Part shown: piece by piece, positions 1 through 6,260 of the stretch
Position numbering within the stretch: the first letter of the stretch is position 1
Layout: every line of letters begins with the position of its first letter
Source of the DNA: JACQSU01 sp964359785
GTDB lineage: Archaea; Nanobdellota; Nanobdellia; Woesearchaeales; JAGWAF01
Direction of reading: 5' to 3'
Length of the DNA: 9,212 nucleotides
NCBI GenBank assembly: GCA_964359785.1
Contig: CAYHWL010000055.1
Coordinates: 1-9,212, forward strand
Position numbers and translations under genes: made by a program
The notes under the pieces: generated by a model
Databases searched by the model: none
What the model saw: only the letters and a program-made list of their open reading frames with translations
Told to the model about the DNA's origin: nothing

Positions 1-258
1 TTCGCTTCTTTGAAACTACTCCCTAGAAGTTAATCAGTTACGGAGATACTGATATATGATTTGGTCCGATAAATAGATTCTGACTAAAGAGTTCTGCAAG
101 CGTTCGAAAAGTGGGTCAATCTGGATCAAGAAATGGTAGTGCCACGTTTCTTTGTTATCTTGGACAGGGTAGAGTAAGATTGAGGATTAAATGGGTGAAC
201 TAGAAGAGAAGTAGATTTATAAAGTCGTCTTTCCGACTTCTAAGTAGAGGTAAACACT
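1..258. other. A/T-rich non-coding leader
   Basis: No open reading frame with coding character is visible on either strand. One plus-strand frame is open from base 1 to a TAA at 31-33, too short to call a gene end. The last part holds the promoter of the gene at 259. I see no tRNA or other RNA gene here. Confidence 0.5.
213..251 (+). promoter_or_regulatory. Promoter, inverted repeat and SD of the 259 gene
   Basis: A TATA-like box (tttataaa, 215-222) predicts a start of transcription near 243-245. Between them is a perfect 6-bp inverted repeat, AAGTCG at 222-227 and CGACTT at 234-239, placed where a repressor would block polymerase. GAGGT at 247-251 is a Shine-Dalgarno site seven bases before the ATG. 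The operator role is inference. Confidence 0.5.
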
Positions 259-510
259 ATGGAAGCAACGGAGTTGGTGATTTTTAACAAAAATGAAATT
301 GCTGGATTGATTGAATCATTGGGCCTCCGTACAAGAACTATCAAAGGCAAGACCTTTGTGTCAGACAATAATGGAGTAGTTCGCTGTTGTGACTCATGTA
401 ATCGCGAGTTGGAAGTCACGAAAGTTGGTTCTATCGCGCGTGGTTCTGTTATGATATACTGTGATAATCCCTTATGTCTGTCAACTTGGGTGGCAGGGAA
501 TAAGATCTGA
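259..510 (+). CDS. Small zinc-ribbon-like protein
   Basis: An 83-residue protein I do not recognise as a named family. Its second half carries CCDSC at residues 43-47 and YCDNPLC at 67-73. Together these form a C-x2-C ... C-x4-C arrangement that probably binds one zinc ion as a zinc ribbon. The N-terminal 35 residues are mixed helix and strand with no membrane segment, so a cytoplasmic nucleic-acid-binding or adaptor role is plausible but unproven. ATG 259 is supported by GAGGT seven bases upstream and a TATA-like box at 215-222. It ends two bases before the next ATG, so the two genes are probably co-transcribed and translationally coupled. Confidence 0.65.
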   Translation: MEATELVIFNKNEIAGLIESLGLRTRTIKGKTFVSDNNGVVRCCDSCNRELEVTKVGSIARGSVMIYCDNPLCLSTWVAGNKI

Positions 511-512
511 AT

Positions 513-1406
513 ATGGGTGCATTTGACAAATTCTTGGAGGCTCTTAGTAGAGTAAAACTTGCAGAATTCAATCTAATAAAACTTTCACCTGACATAAAGA
601 AGGTTACAGTTGGGGGGACTGAGTTTTCCGTCGATGGAGGTGATTTGATAGTAGCACCAGGCGTCAGAGTGCAGCCCATGCTGCAAGCCGACGGTACATA
701 TGAGTTTCTGCTGCCTGATGGCACTAAAGTGACGCGCCCATCTCTGAAGAGTACAGACAATGTTCGTTATCTTAGCGCAGAGCAAAGGGTTTTTACAAGA
801 GCCGATTTGAGCCCGATACAGATACCTTTTCTATCAATTAATGACCGGCATGAAAATGTTATTAAGATCCTAAAACCCTACCTTGAAAATTATAGGGGGG
901 GTCTTGATTTAGGAAGCTTGCTAATTGCAAGCACGGTTATTAGATTAGAAGATAGCGGATGCAAGGACTATGAGACCCTGAGCCAGTATCACCTGAGATT
1001 AGGGGACCACCCTCGGGTGGGTCATATGATTTATAATTTTTTCAGGTCTGGCGTTCTCGAAAGAGATATTATTCCCTATCTACATGGCCTTATGAAGAAT
1101 TATAGTTCGCACGACCAAATCAGACAGAATTTTCTGATTCATTGGAACAGTATTATAGACAAAGGGTATCCTACTGCGTATTTCGTTAAACAAGTGGATG
1201 GTATTGTGAGTGTCCAAACTGAACTTCAGTGGCGATTTGATATGGGTGTTAAGCAGGTTGAGGTTTACTCACGGAGTAAAGATCGGAATAAAAGCGTAAT
1301 CGGTTGGCTTGACTCATTAAAGTCTATAATGTTCTTCGAGTATAGCGTTCAGACCTATGCACTGGGCGCAACACCTGCTGTCACGTTGAATATTAAACGG
1401 TTATAA
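513..1406 (+). CDS. Hypothetical protein, second gene of a two-gene unit
   Basis: A 297-residue soluble protein with no family I can name. Residues 28-75 are rich in short beta strands and turns (VTVGGTEFSVDGGDLIVAPG, then GTYEFLLPDGTKV), like a small beta domain. Residues 110-225 look mainly helical. Residues 230-297 return to beta strands. There is no signal peptide, membrane helix or obvious catalytic motif. ATG 513 lies two bases after the previous stop with no strong Shine-Dalgarno site, so translation probably depends on coupling to the zinc-ribbon gene. The pairing suggests a shared function, but which one cannot be read from sequence. It ends at TAA; a T-rich stretch near 1447 could serve as a terminator. 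Confidence 0.7.
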   Translation: MGAFDKFLEALSRVKLAEFNLIKLSPDIKKVTVGGTEFSVDGGDLIVAPGVRVQPMLQADGTYEFLLPDGTKVTRPSLKSTDNVRYLSAEQRVFTRADLSPIQIPFLSINDRHENVIKILKPYLENYRGGLDLGSLLIASTVIRLEDSGCKDYETLSQYHLRLGDHPRVGHMIYNFFRSGVLERDIIPYLHGLMKNYSSHDQIRQNFLIHWNSIIDKGYPTAYFVKQVDGIVSVQTELQWRFDMGVKQVEVYSRSKDRNKSVIGWLDSLKSIMFFEYSVQTYALGATPAVTLNIKRL

Positions 1407-1587
1407 CTCGCTCCGATCAGATTAAGATGGATAGGGTGCTGGGATCTTTTACTTACTGCTAAAGGTTAGGTTGATTTGGAAATTTCTTTATTGTGATATA
1501 CTCCGCAACCTTGGGTTATCTGTCTGATATTCCAGACGCTCAGATCATTATTCGTACAAAGCCTATATATAAGGCCCAGATCCCGGC
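1407..1587. other. Non-coding gap between convergent genes
   Basis: No supported gene. It separates the plus-strand unit ending at 1406 from the 3' end of the minus-strand NrdR-like gene. A run reading tatatataag near 1566-1573 resembles a TATA box, but no start codon or RNA gene follows it in either direction. It may be chance. Confidence 0.4.
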
Positions 1588-1626
1588 TCACTGCCTCCTC
1601 GATCCCTCCTTGAAGTTCTTGACGTC

Positions 1627-1836
1627 CTAAAATGGGTGGTGCACTGACGCAAAGCGGATCTCTTTCTTGCCATTCTTTTTCAGGACGATTATATCCGCCC
1701 TTTCGACTCTTTCGTATGTCGTGAACCGTTTGCGGCATTTTGGACATTCCCGACGGCATCTGGTGGCGCTTCCTTCATCCGCAAGACGCGAATTGATCGC
1801 ATCTGTGTCGATCTCTTGGCAGTATGGGCATCTCAT
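1627..1836 (-). CDS. nrdR: NrdR-like zinc ribbon lacking the ATP-cone, possible pseudogene
   Basis: A 69-residue product from ATG 1836, beginning MRCPYCQEIDTDAINSRLAD. It has the NrdR zinc-ribbon pattern: CPYC near the start, then RRECPKCRKRFTTYER, giving C-x2-C twice plus the family's SR and RFTTYE signatures. Normal NrdR proteins are about 150 residues: this ribbon, then an ATP-cone that senses ATP/dATP, then a short tail. NrdR represses ribonucleotide reductase genes. Here the sequence runs from VLKKNGKKE straight into IRFASVHHPF, the tail motif that normally follows the cone, so the cone is missing in frame. A TAG (1627-1629) sits where the family has K or E, and the same frame continues DVKNFKEG to a TGA at 1588-1590. 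The intact ribbon could still bind DNA, but without the cone the protein could not sense nucleotides as known NrdR does. Decay is equally possible. Confidence 0.6.
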   Translation of the reverse strand: MRCPYCQEIDTDAINSRLADEGSATRCRRECPKCRKRFTTYERVERADIIVLKKNGKKEIRFASVHHPF

Positions 1837-1877
1837 GGTCCACAATGTGTCTCACTGGTATCCTGATTATCGGCTAA

Positions 1878-1889
1878 TCTTTTTATACC
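1878..1889. promoter_or_regulatory. Divergent promoter, TATA-like box
   Basis: The run tctttttatacc lies 22-27 bases before ATG 1910, predicting a leaderless mRNA for the plus-strand kinase-like gene. Read on the other strand it is ggtataaaaaga, about 48 bases upstream of the NrdR-like ATG at 1836, so it may serve both directions. I see no clear Shine-Dalgarno site for either gene. Confidence 0.5.
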
Positions 1890-1909
1890 AGTCAGGTTCC
1901 CCACAAGAC

Positions 1910-2593
1910 ATGGATCACACTCTAGAGTATTTGGCATGTGAGAGTTTGAGGCGTCTTGGGATACGGAGAGCTAAAGCCGAGTCTCTTGTGACTCTTTGCG
2001 GTGACGCATTCATGATGGTGAAGGCAAAACCTGCGCCCGATGTCGCAAAGGATGTCTGTATGGAGCTTGACTGTGAGTACCGGTTTGTGGTTAAGCCGAA
2101 GTTGGCCGTCCTCAATATCCCCAAGATAGATATCGACCGCGCATTGAAGTATATCGCGGCCTATGCATTGGATCCTGATTCTGTGACGGTGATCACGGGT
2201 AAGCCTGCGTCCGGCAAGTCCTATCTTGTCAAGAAGGCATCCGGTATCCCTAACAGCTATTGTCATGATGAGTTCTGGTATGAGGGTTCACGCGATGCTT
2301 TCTTTGCGGCGGCCGACAAGGCGGCTCTTTCATATGCCCAAGAAGAGCATGCCCCTCTCATTTTGAGTTCTTGCCTGCCGGAGTTTCCAGATCCCACTTT
2401 GCATTTGCATGTCTACACCCATGATTTTGTCCGGCGCAGACGTATCGCGCATAGAGGCAGGGCAAGTGATTCCCATCGTGTCTTGTATTGGGACATCATA
2501 AGCGGCATCGAGCGGATTCTTTTTGATCCCGCGATGGCTAAAGCTGATTTCTTGGTCTATTCTGGCAGGAAGACCCATGTGTTCAAGGAATAG
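1910..2593 (+). CDS. P-loop nucleoside/nucleotide kinase-like protein
   Basis: A 227-residue protein with a clean Walker A motif, GKPASGKS at residues 97-104, preceded by a hydrophobic strand (VTVIT). Downstream are HDEFWY at about 119-124 and an arginine-rich stretch, FVRRRRIAHRGR, at about 173-184 that resembles the lid arginines of P-loop kinases. The layout fits the uridine/shikimate/adenylate-kinase-like branch, so it probably phosphorylates a small molecule in the cytoplasm. The substrate is unknown. The N-terminal 90 residues are a family-specific domain I do not recognise. The open frame extends upstream to 1667, but that part is antisense to the NrdR-like gene. ATG 1910 is chosen because a TATA-like box sits about 26 bases before it. 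It ends at TAG. Confidence 0.65.
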   Translation: MDHTLEYLACESLRRLGIRRAKAESLVTLCGDAFMMVKAKPAPDVAKDVCMELDCEYRFVVKPKLAVLNIPKIDIDRALKYIAAYALDPDSVTVITGKPASGKSYLVKKASGIPNSYCHDEFWYEGSRDAFFAAADKAALSYAQEEHAPLILSSCLPEFPDPTLHLHVYTHDFVRRRRIAHRGRASDSHRVLYWDIISGIERILFDPAMAKADFLVYSGRKTHVFKE

Positions 2594-2613
2594 TTGCGCA
2601 TTTCTCCGTAAGC

Positions 2614-2623
2614 AATTTATACC
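2614..2623 (+). promoter_or_regulatory. TATA-like box of the glycosylase gene
   Basis: The run atttataccc is centred about 26 bases upstream of ATG 2645, the spacing expected for a leaderless archaeal transcript. It closely resembles the box at 1881-1889 (ttttatacc). Confidence 0.5.
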
Positions 2624-2644
2624 CATCTCCCTTTTTGTGTTTTC

Positions 2645-3451
2645 ATGCCTTCATTGAAAGTCGATCTTTTCAATCTCGCGGCGACGATTGAGTCTGGTCA
2701 GTTGTTTCGTTTCGAGAAGCGTGCAAGTCAATTTATCATAAGTCATGGAGATGAAGTGTTTTGCGTGTCGCAAGAGGGTGATCGATTGAGGTATTCTGGC
2801 ATCGACCAGACAAAGCTATCCGATTTCTTGCGTCTTGATGAGGATCACATAGCGGTACAAAAGGATATCAACAAGGATATCTGGCTCAATGAAGCGATAC
2901 AAAAGTACAGTGGTCTGCGTCTTGCGAGGCAGGATCCTTGGGAGTGTTTGATTGGTTTTGTCTGTTCAAGCGCCTCGAATATCCCTAAGATCCGTATGAA
3001 TCTGGAGAATATCAGCCGTCATTTTGGGACGCCTAGGTCTTTTGGTGGTGATGTGCGTTTCACTTTCCCAAAGCCGGGAAAGATCGATGATCTGGATCTT
3101 ATCAGGAAGTCCAAGGCCGGTTTTCGCGCGGACTATATCCACAAGATAAACCAGGTAGTGGACCGCGGATTTCTGGACGGACTCCGAGATCTGCCATATG
3201 ATGAGGCGAAAAAGGAGCTCACCAGTCTTCCAGGCGTAGGGAGCAAGGTGGCCGATTGTGTCTTGCTTTTCTCGCTTGGTTTTGATGAGGCGTTCCCGAT
3301 AGATACATGGGTGCAGAGGATAATGGGGGAGTTTTATCTCCCAAAAGGCACATCCCATGATCGCATGCAGGTTTTTGCCAGGGACTATTTCGGGCCGCGG
3401 GCAGGCTATGCCCAGCAGTATCTCTTCCATTGGCGCAGGAATCTTCCATAA
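2645..3451 (+). CDS. ogg: OGG1-type 8-oxoguanine DNA glycosylase/AP lyase
   Basis: A 268-residue base-excision repair enzyme of the helix-hairpin-helix GPD superfamily. It should remove 8-oxoguanine from DNA and nick the abasic site. The hairpin is LTSLPGVGSKVADC (residues 192-205), in which K201 matches the Schiff-base lysine of OGG1 (human K249). D220 in FPIDTWVQR is the activating aspartate. The N-terminal SGQLFRFEK (17-25) matches the OGG1 CGQSFRW region, and RQDPWECLIGFVCSS (95-109) matches the human RQDPIECLFSFICSS region. The N-terminal beta domain makes it the full OGG1 type, not the shorter archaeal OGG2 or AGOG. The NNN motif that contacts DNA in human OGG1 reads SASN here. ATG 2645 is supported by the TATA-like box at 2614-2623. 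Confidence 0.88.
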   Translation: MPSLKVDLFNLAATIESGQLFRFEKRASQFIISHGDEVFCVSQEGDRLRYSGIDQTKLSDFLRLDEDHIAVQKDINKDIWLNEAIQKYSGLRLARQDPWECLIGFVCSSASNIPKIRMNLENISRHFGTPRSFGGDVRFTFPKPGKIDDLDLIRKSKAGFRADYIHKINQVVDRGFLDGLRDLPYDEAKKELTSLPGVGSKVADCVLLFSLGFDEAFPIDTWVQRIMGEFYLPKGTSHDRMQVFARDYFGPRAGYAQQYLFHWRRNLP

Positions 3452-3482
3452 GGTTTTTCTTTGTGTGAATACCCAGATTGTC

Positions 3483-4109
3483 ATGGTCGTCTCCCACACA
3501 TTCCAGATCAGGATCCCATCATTTGGTGAACGATTGCGCAACTGGCGTGCCTCTCCGGAATTTATTATCGACGCAGATATGGACAAGTCCCTGATCGACG
3601 GCCTGCGCGTCTCCCTATCTCCCCTAGCCATCCAAAAACCGATGGTCACACTATTCTATCCCGGTTGTGGCGCGGACATCCTCTGGCCGTTAGTCATCCT
3701 TGATTCGATCGCAAGAGATGCGGATTGGAGAGTGATAGCCGTTGATGATTCTGATTGTTTTGATGCTTTGATCTGCGGCATCCAGGCCATAACAAAAAAT
3801 AATGTATTCCGCAGGGATAAGGACAAAGTTGGATTCTCATTCAATGCGAAGAGGATAACTCTTGAGTTTCAGAAGGCGGATGCGTTGAGCGCCCCAATCC
3901 CTAAGTGTGACATCTTCATGGAGCGTGCTTTCAATATCATCCATTCAAAGGATCCGCAGTTCATTTCCCGTGTAGCCAGCAACGCCTCCTATCTGCTAGT
4001 CACCGATATGGCGTTTCCCTCTCCAGATGGTTTCCAGCGACACGTTGCGATATTGCCGGATTGGGGTTTCTACAAGTGTCCTGCCGTCTATGTCCGCCGA
4101 AACGCTTAA
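3483..4109 (+). CDS. Rossmann-fold, SAM-methyltransferase-like protein
   Basis: A 208-residue cytoplasmic protein. Residues 55-65, VTLFYPGCGAD, match motif I of class I SAM-dependent methyltransferases (strand followed by a GxGxD-like loop). The second strand ends in acids, WRVIAVDDSD at about 82-91, where such enzymes bind the SAM ribose. CDIFMERAF at 142-150 occupies the motif IV strand position, and a later strand YLLVTDMA ends near 177. The protein lacks a recognisable substrate domain, so a catalytic role and target remain open; it could be a non-catalytic homologue. ATG 3483 lies 31 bases after the glycosylase stop. An in-frame GTG at 3465 is possible. A T-rich run at 3454-3462 is a weak TATA candidate for a leaderless start. 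Confidence 0.6.
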   Translation: MVVSHTFQIRIPSFGERLRNWRASPEFIIDADMDKSLIDGLRVSLSPLAIQKPMVTLFYPGCGADILWPLVILDSIARDADWRVIAVDDSDCFDALICGIQAITKNNVFRRDKDKVGFSFNAKRITLEFQKADALSAPIPKCDIFMERAFNIIHSKDPQFISRVASNASYLLVTDMAFPSPDGFQRHVAILPDWGFYKCPAVYVRRNA

Positions 4110-4149
4110 ATATTCATTTATCGCTTGACATATATCAAAAAATGGGGGT
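4104..4149 (+). promoter_or_regulatory. Promoter and SD of the membrane operon
   Basis: A TATA-like box, gcttaaatat at 4104-4113, predicts transcription from about 4134-4136. GGGGGT at 4144-4149 is a Shine-Dalgarno-like site four bases before ATG 4154. This decides that start over ATG 4142, which would leave almost no leader and no ribosome site. Confidence 0.5.
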
Positions 4150-4153
4150 AAAC

Positions 4154-4393
4154 ATGGTAAATCATCTTCATACGAAGGCCCGTGCGCATCTACAGCTGGC
4201 TCTTTTGGTGGTGGCGTTTCTCTCAGCTCTTGCTCTCAATAGCCAAATCTCTCTTACCGGCGCGACAGCTTTGCCGTCGAGTGTGGAGAGATACGTGCCG
4301 GATTTGACCATAATCTTAGGCGCTTTGGTCGTCATCTGGACAGTCTACCTCTTCTTTGTCAAGAAAGATGCTCCTGCAGAGGTAAAACAATGA
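4154..4393 (+). CDS. Small membrane protein with two transmembrane helices
   Basis: A 79-residue protein with two hydrophobic helices, about residues 12-29 and 51-69. A short polar loop joins them, and a charged tail (KKDAPAEVKQ) follows. Basic residues before helix 1 and after helix 2 put both ends in the cytoplasm, so the loop faces outside. I do not recognise the family. ATG 4154 is chosen because of the GGGGGT site; ATG 4142 would add four residues. The open frame continues further upstream, but that part overlaps the previous gene. The stop overlaps the next start as ATGA, so this protein and the next are translated together and probably assemble in one membrane complex. Confidence 0.6.
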   Translation: MVNHLHTKARAHLQLALLVVAFLSALALNSQISLTGATALPSSVERYVPDLTIILGALVVIWTVYLFFVKKDAPAEVKQ

Positions 4394-5082
4394 GCACCCG
4401 TACCGGTTATCTTTTGATTGAAGCCGGGCTTTTAATATTTGCCTTTGCGGTGATCACAAATGCTGACATGTTAAGCGGGATATCTGGCCTTGTCGTGCCT
4501 GATTTATCCGCGGAGCCTGCGCAGTTGGGTCTTGCTTATGTTTTGGCGTTGTCTCTTATCGTTTTGCTGATTGGCATCATCGCCGCGGGTATAGGTTATG
4601 CGATTGTCGCTTTCAGGTCCTCTCAAGTGAATATGGCCCCTATAGTTTTGCGTTTCCAAGAGGGTGAGATGCCGCCGGTGCGTCCGCCTCCTCCTCCGGC
4701 AAGGCCACTCGTCTCCAGATTTGAGACCGCATTTAGTTCTCCTATATCTGGGGGTCGCACGGTCTTTGACGTGATATGGGCTGGGCTTAAGAGTCCCGCA
4801 TATGGTGAAGTCGTAGAAGGTCCGGTAGAAGTGTCTGTTGAGGTAGAGAGACCCGTGAAGGCAGAAAAGCCAGCTAAGGAAAAACCTGCGGCGGTAGAAA
4901 AACCTATCAAGGCGCCAAAACCTTCTAAGGAAAAACCAGTCAAGCAGGAGGCGCCGCAAGAACCGCGTCCTTCGATCTTCTCAAGATTCTTCGTGAAAAA
5001 GGATGAAGAGGGTTCTGTCAATTCTGAATTGGACAAGATCAATAGTCGGGTAGAGCGTCAGCTAAAAGACCTCTATGGGTGA
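4390..5082 (+). CDS. Two-helix membrane protein with a Lys/Pro-rich tail
   Basis: A 230-residue protein of no named family. Helix 1 covers about residues 7-24 and helix 2 about 47-75. A proline run (RPPPPPARP, 98-106) follows. Residues 153-190 form a repetitive Lys/Pro/Glu linker with units such as KPAKEKP, KPIKAPKP and KPSKEKP. The C-terminal end has a short hydrophobic patch (SIFSRFFV, 195-202) and a charged helix (about 210-228). Such linkers usually hold a terminal binding patch away from the membrane; here it would lie in the cytoplasm. GAGGT at 4379-4383 is the ribosome site and lies inside the previous gene. The coupled neighbours argue for a joint envelope function. Confidence 0.7.
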   Translation: MSTRTGYLLIEAGLLIFAFAVITNADMLSGISGLVVPDLSAEPAQLGLAYVLALSLIVLLIGIIAAGIGYAIVAFRSSQVNMAPIVLRFQEGEMPPVRPPPPPARPLVSRFETAFSSPISGGRTVFDVIWAGLKSPAYGEVVEGPVEVSVEVERPVKAEKPAKEKPAAVEKPIKAPKPSKEKPVKQEAPQEPRPSIFSRFFVKKDEEGSVNSELDKINSRVERQLKDLYG

Positions 5083-5085
5083 ACG

Positions 5086-5520
5086 ATGCGAGACTACATG
5101 ATTCATAGGGCAAATAGCATGATGGCTCTTGGATGGGTATTCGCCTTTGTCGCTTTCGTCGCCACTTGGGGGCCCATAGACCATACTGGTTATGTCGCGC
5201 AAGATGTGAGCCCACCTCACTATGTAGGTCCTGAATCCATTCTTGTCAAGGCAGGTGAGCCTTTGATGGTCGATCTTTCTTTGTACTGGGAGAACGCGCA
5301 TGAATATATCGTGGCGGCAAGTCCGGAGATTACTGTCGAGCAGGATAAGAACCGCCTTGTCATCTTCTCTCCAGATTTTGTGGGTGAGACCAATATCACG
5401 ATCTCTGCGAAATCCGCCAACGTCTGGGGGAGTGTGAACGTCCCTGTCCTTGTCTTCCACAAGTTGAGCGATGATCGTGTCAGGGCGCATAATCTTCCAA
5501 GGGAGATAAGTCTGGATTGA
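5086..5520 (+). CDS. Membrane-anchored beta-rich (Ig/cadherin-like) surface protein
   Basis: A 144-residue protein with one hydrophobic helix at about residues 11-28 (an uncleaved anchor or signal), then about 110 residues outside the membrane. Residues 51-125 alternate strands and turns, with VKAGEPLMVDLSLYW, NRLVIFSPDFVGETNITISA and VNVPVLVF. This is the pattern of Ig-like or cadherin-like repeats found in archaeal surface proteins (a KAGEP-type first strand, a closing hydrophobic strand). A single such domain suggests binding to a partner or to the S-layer and not catalysis. GGTGA at 5078-5082 overlaps the previous stop and sits three bases before ATG 5086, so it is coupled to the upstream gene. 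It is last in the operon. Confidence 0.68.
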   Translation: MRDYMIHRANSMMALGWVFAFVAFVATWGPIDHTGYVAQDVSPPHYVGPESILVKAGEPLMVDLSLYWENAHEYIVAASPEITVEQDKNRLVIFSPDFVGETNITISAKSANVWGSVNVPVLVFHKLSDDRVRAHNLPREISLD

Positions 5521-5523
5521 TGC

Positions 5524-5715
5524 TCAGATTATGGCCGGCTCCTTGATGTCAATCTGCTTATTCTTGCCGAATATTGTTCTATTAATACGAGACCTTAATA
5601 GTGCAGTGGGCTTTGAGACTTCAGTCGAAGGAGCCTCAATAGTGTTCTTGCACTTCGAGGCTTCATGACAGCAGTCATCATAAGCCTCCGATGAGCTCCA
5701 GAAGTATAAACTGAA
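5524..5715 (-). other. Open frame without a start, possible 3' gene remnant
   Basis: On the minus strand 63 codons are open up to TGA at 5524-5526. The upstream end is another in-frame TGA (5716-5718), and no ATG lies inside. The last third looks protein-like (RINRTIFGKNKQIDIKEPAI). It would end three bases from the convergent stop at 5520, as neighbours do in compact genomes. The middle runs through the repeat described at 5594-5681. It may be the tail of a lost gene, but chance is not excluded and I see no homology. Confidence 0.25.
5594..5681. repeat. Two tandem diverged copies (A, B) of a dispersed repeat
   Basis: Copy A (from 5594) and copy B (from 5634) share CYTYAATAGTG followed by CTTYGAGRCTTCA after 7-8 bases, at a 41-bp period. 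Copy B ends in the 17-mer ATGACAGCAGTCATCAT (5665-5681), whose arms ATGAC/GTCAT pair around AGCA. A third copy lies at 6619-6665 with the same 17-mer. Copies B and C enclose relBE. Confidence 0.6.
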
Positions 5716-5944
5716 TCACTCACCAGTTTGGCGTGATCCTGAAGGCTATGCAGTTTTAGGGAGGTGGTTGCTTAAATAAATTCCAACTAACGTTCCCATC
5801 TACTTCATAGATGTCATGGCTCTGCTTATCATATGCAGCGACCCGTCATTTAGGCAGTTCTTTGAGCAGCTTTGGAAGACAGCGAAACCTTAACTGGGCC
5901 CAGGCTGTGCCTAAAACCGTTGTCGTTTAGATCTTTGACTGTAG

Positions 5945-5981
5945 GGAGAAAAGATTTTTCTCCGTTTCTCCTTTTGGAGAA
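5945..5981 (+). promoter_or_regulatory. Tandem perfect hairpins upstream of relBE
   Basis: Stem 1 is GGAGAAAA at 5945-5952 with TTTTCTCC at 5956-5963 around a 3-base loop. Stem 2 is TTCTCC at 5966-5971 with GGAGAA at 5976-5981 around TTTT. The arms share sequence, so the first left arm could instead pair with the left arm of stem 2, giving alternative structures. They lie upstream of the predicted relB promoter, so they could end upstream transcripts or bind a regulator as DNA. Confidence 0.45.
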
Positions 5982-6010
5982 CGCAGCGTCTCGTACTCAA
6001 AAGGGGCAAA

Positions 6011-6020
6011 AGTATTTAAG
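6011..6020 (+). promoter_or_regulatory. TATA-like box of relBE
   Basis: The run agtatttaag is centred about 27 bases upstream of ATG 6043. This fits leaderless transcription and marks that ATG as the start over in-frame codons further upstream. Confidence 0.55.
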
Positions 6021-6042
6021 CTCAAGAAATAATACACCACTC

Positions 6043-6258
6043 ATGCCAGAAGCAATCACGCAACAAATCCTTGAGGAACTCCAATCTGTCAAAACGAAGC
6101 TCACCGAGATGGACGCAGAACTACACAATCTACGCGAGGATTTTCAAGATACCCATATGAGCGAGGGCGAATGGGCAAGTTTCACCAAAGCACTTGAAGA
6201 TGAATCGAAGGGCAAGACAGTGCCATTGGCAGAAATGAAGCGTCGCCTTGGCTTCTGA
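6043..6258 (+). CDS. relB: RelB-like antitoxin
   Basis: A 71-residue protein arranged like archaeal RelB antitoxins. A long amphipathic helix spans about residues 5-35 (ILEELQSVKTKLTEMDAELH) and can coil and dimerise. An acidic segment follows, then the C-terminal toxin-wrapping part ending KGKTVPLAEMKRRLGF, a wording common in antitoxins of RelE/ParE toxins. It should bind and block the toxin made by the next gene. No DNA-binding ribbon-helix-helix is obvious, so autoregulation may come through the helix dimer. ATG 6043 is chosen from the promoter spacing; the frame is open upstream to 5872, but that part crosses the hairpins and has no coding character. The toxin ATG follows its stop by two bases. 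Confidence 0.75.
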   Translation: MPEAITQQILEELQSVKTKLTEMDAELHNLREDFQDTHMSEGEWASFTKALEDESKGKTVPLAEMKRRLGF

Positions 6259-6260
6259 CA

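Larger units (their letters stand above)
5716..6042. other. Non-coding region upstream of relBE
   Basis: No supported gene. It contains a TATA-like run (ttaaataaa, 5772-5780) followed by a 25-codon frame, ATG 5816 to TAA 5893, too short to call. An 11-mer GCCTAAAACCG at 5909-5919 recurs at 6541-6551 on the other side of relBE. The tandem hairpins and the relB promoter are listed separately. Confidence 0.4.

Noticed and set aside
1627..1629. TAG in the NrdR-like gene read as pyrrolysine or other recoding
   Set aside because: TAG is the ordinary stop of the kinase-like gene (2591-2593) and of relE (6525-6527), and no pyrrolysine machinery is visible here.
1667..1909. N-terminal extension of the kinase-like gene
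   Set aside because: It is antisense to the clear NrdR zinc ribbon and contains the promoter run; ATG 1910 has proper TATA spacing.
4504..5042. Long minus-strand frames opposite the KP-rich membrane protein
   Set aside because: They are shadows of a repetitive Lys/Pro coding region; the plus-strand frame has membrane helices, coupled starts and ribosome sites.
5634..5681. Box C/D small RNA on the minus strand
   Set aside because: A box C-like ATGATGA with promoter spacing exists, but D, D' and C' boxes cannot be placed convincingly, and copy C lacks the promoter.
5816..5893. 25-codon open frame after a TATA-like run
   Set aside because: Too short to support, no ribosome site and no recognisable homology.
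5872..6042. 57-residue N-terminal extension of RelB
   Set aside because: It crosses two perfect hairpins and the TATA-like box and has no coding character; a 71-residue RelB has normal length.
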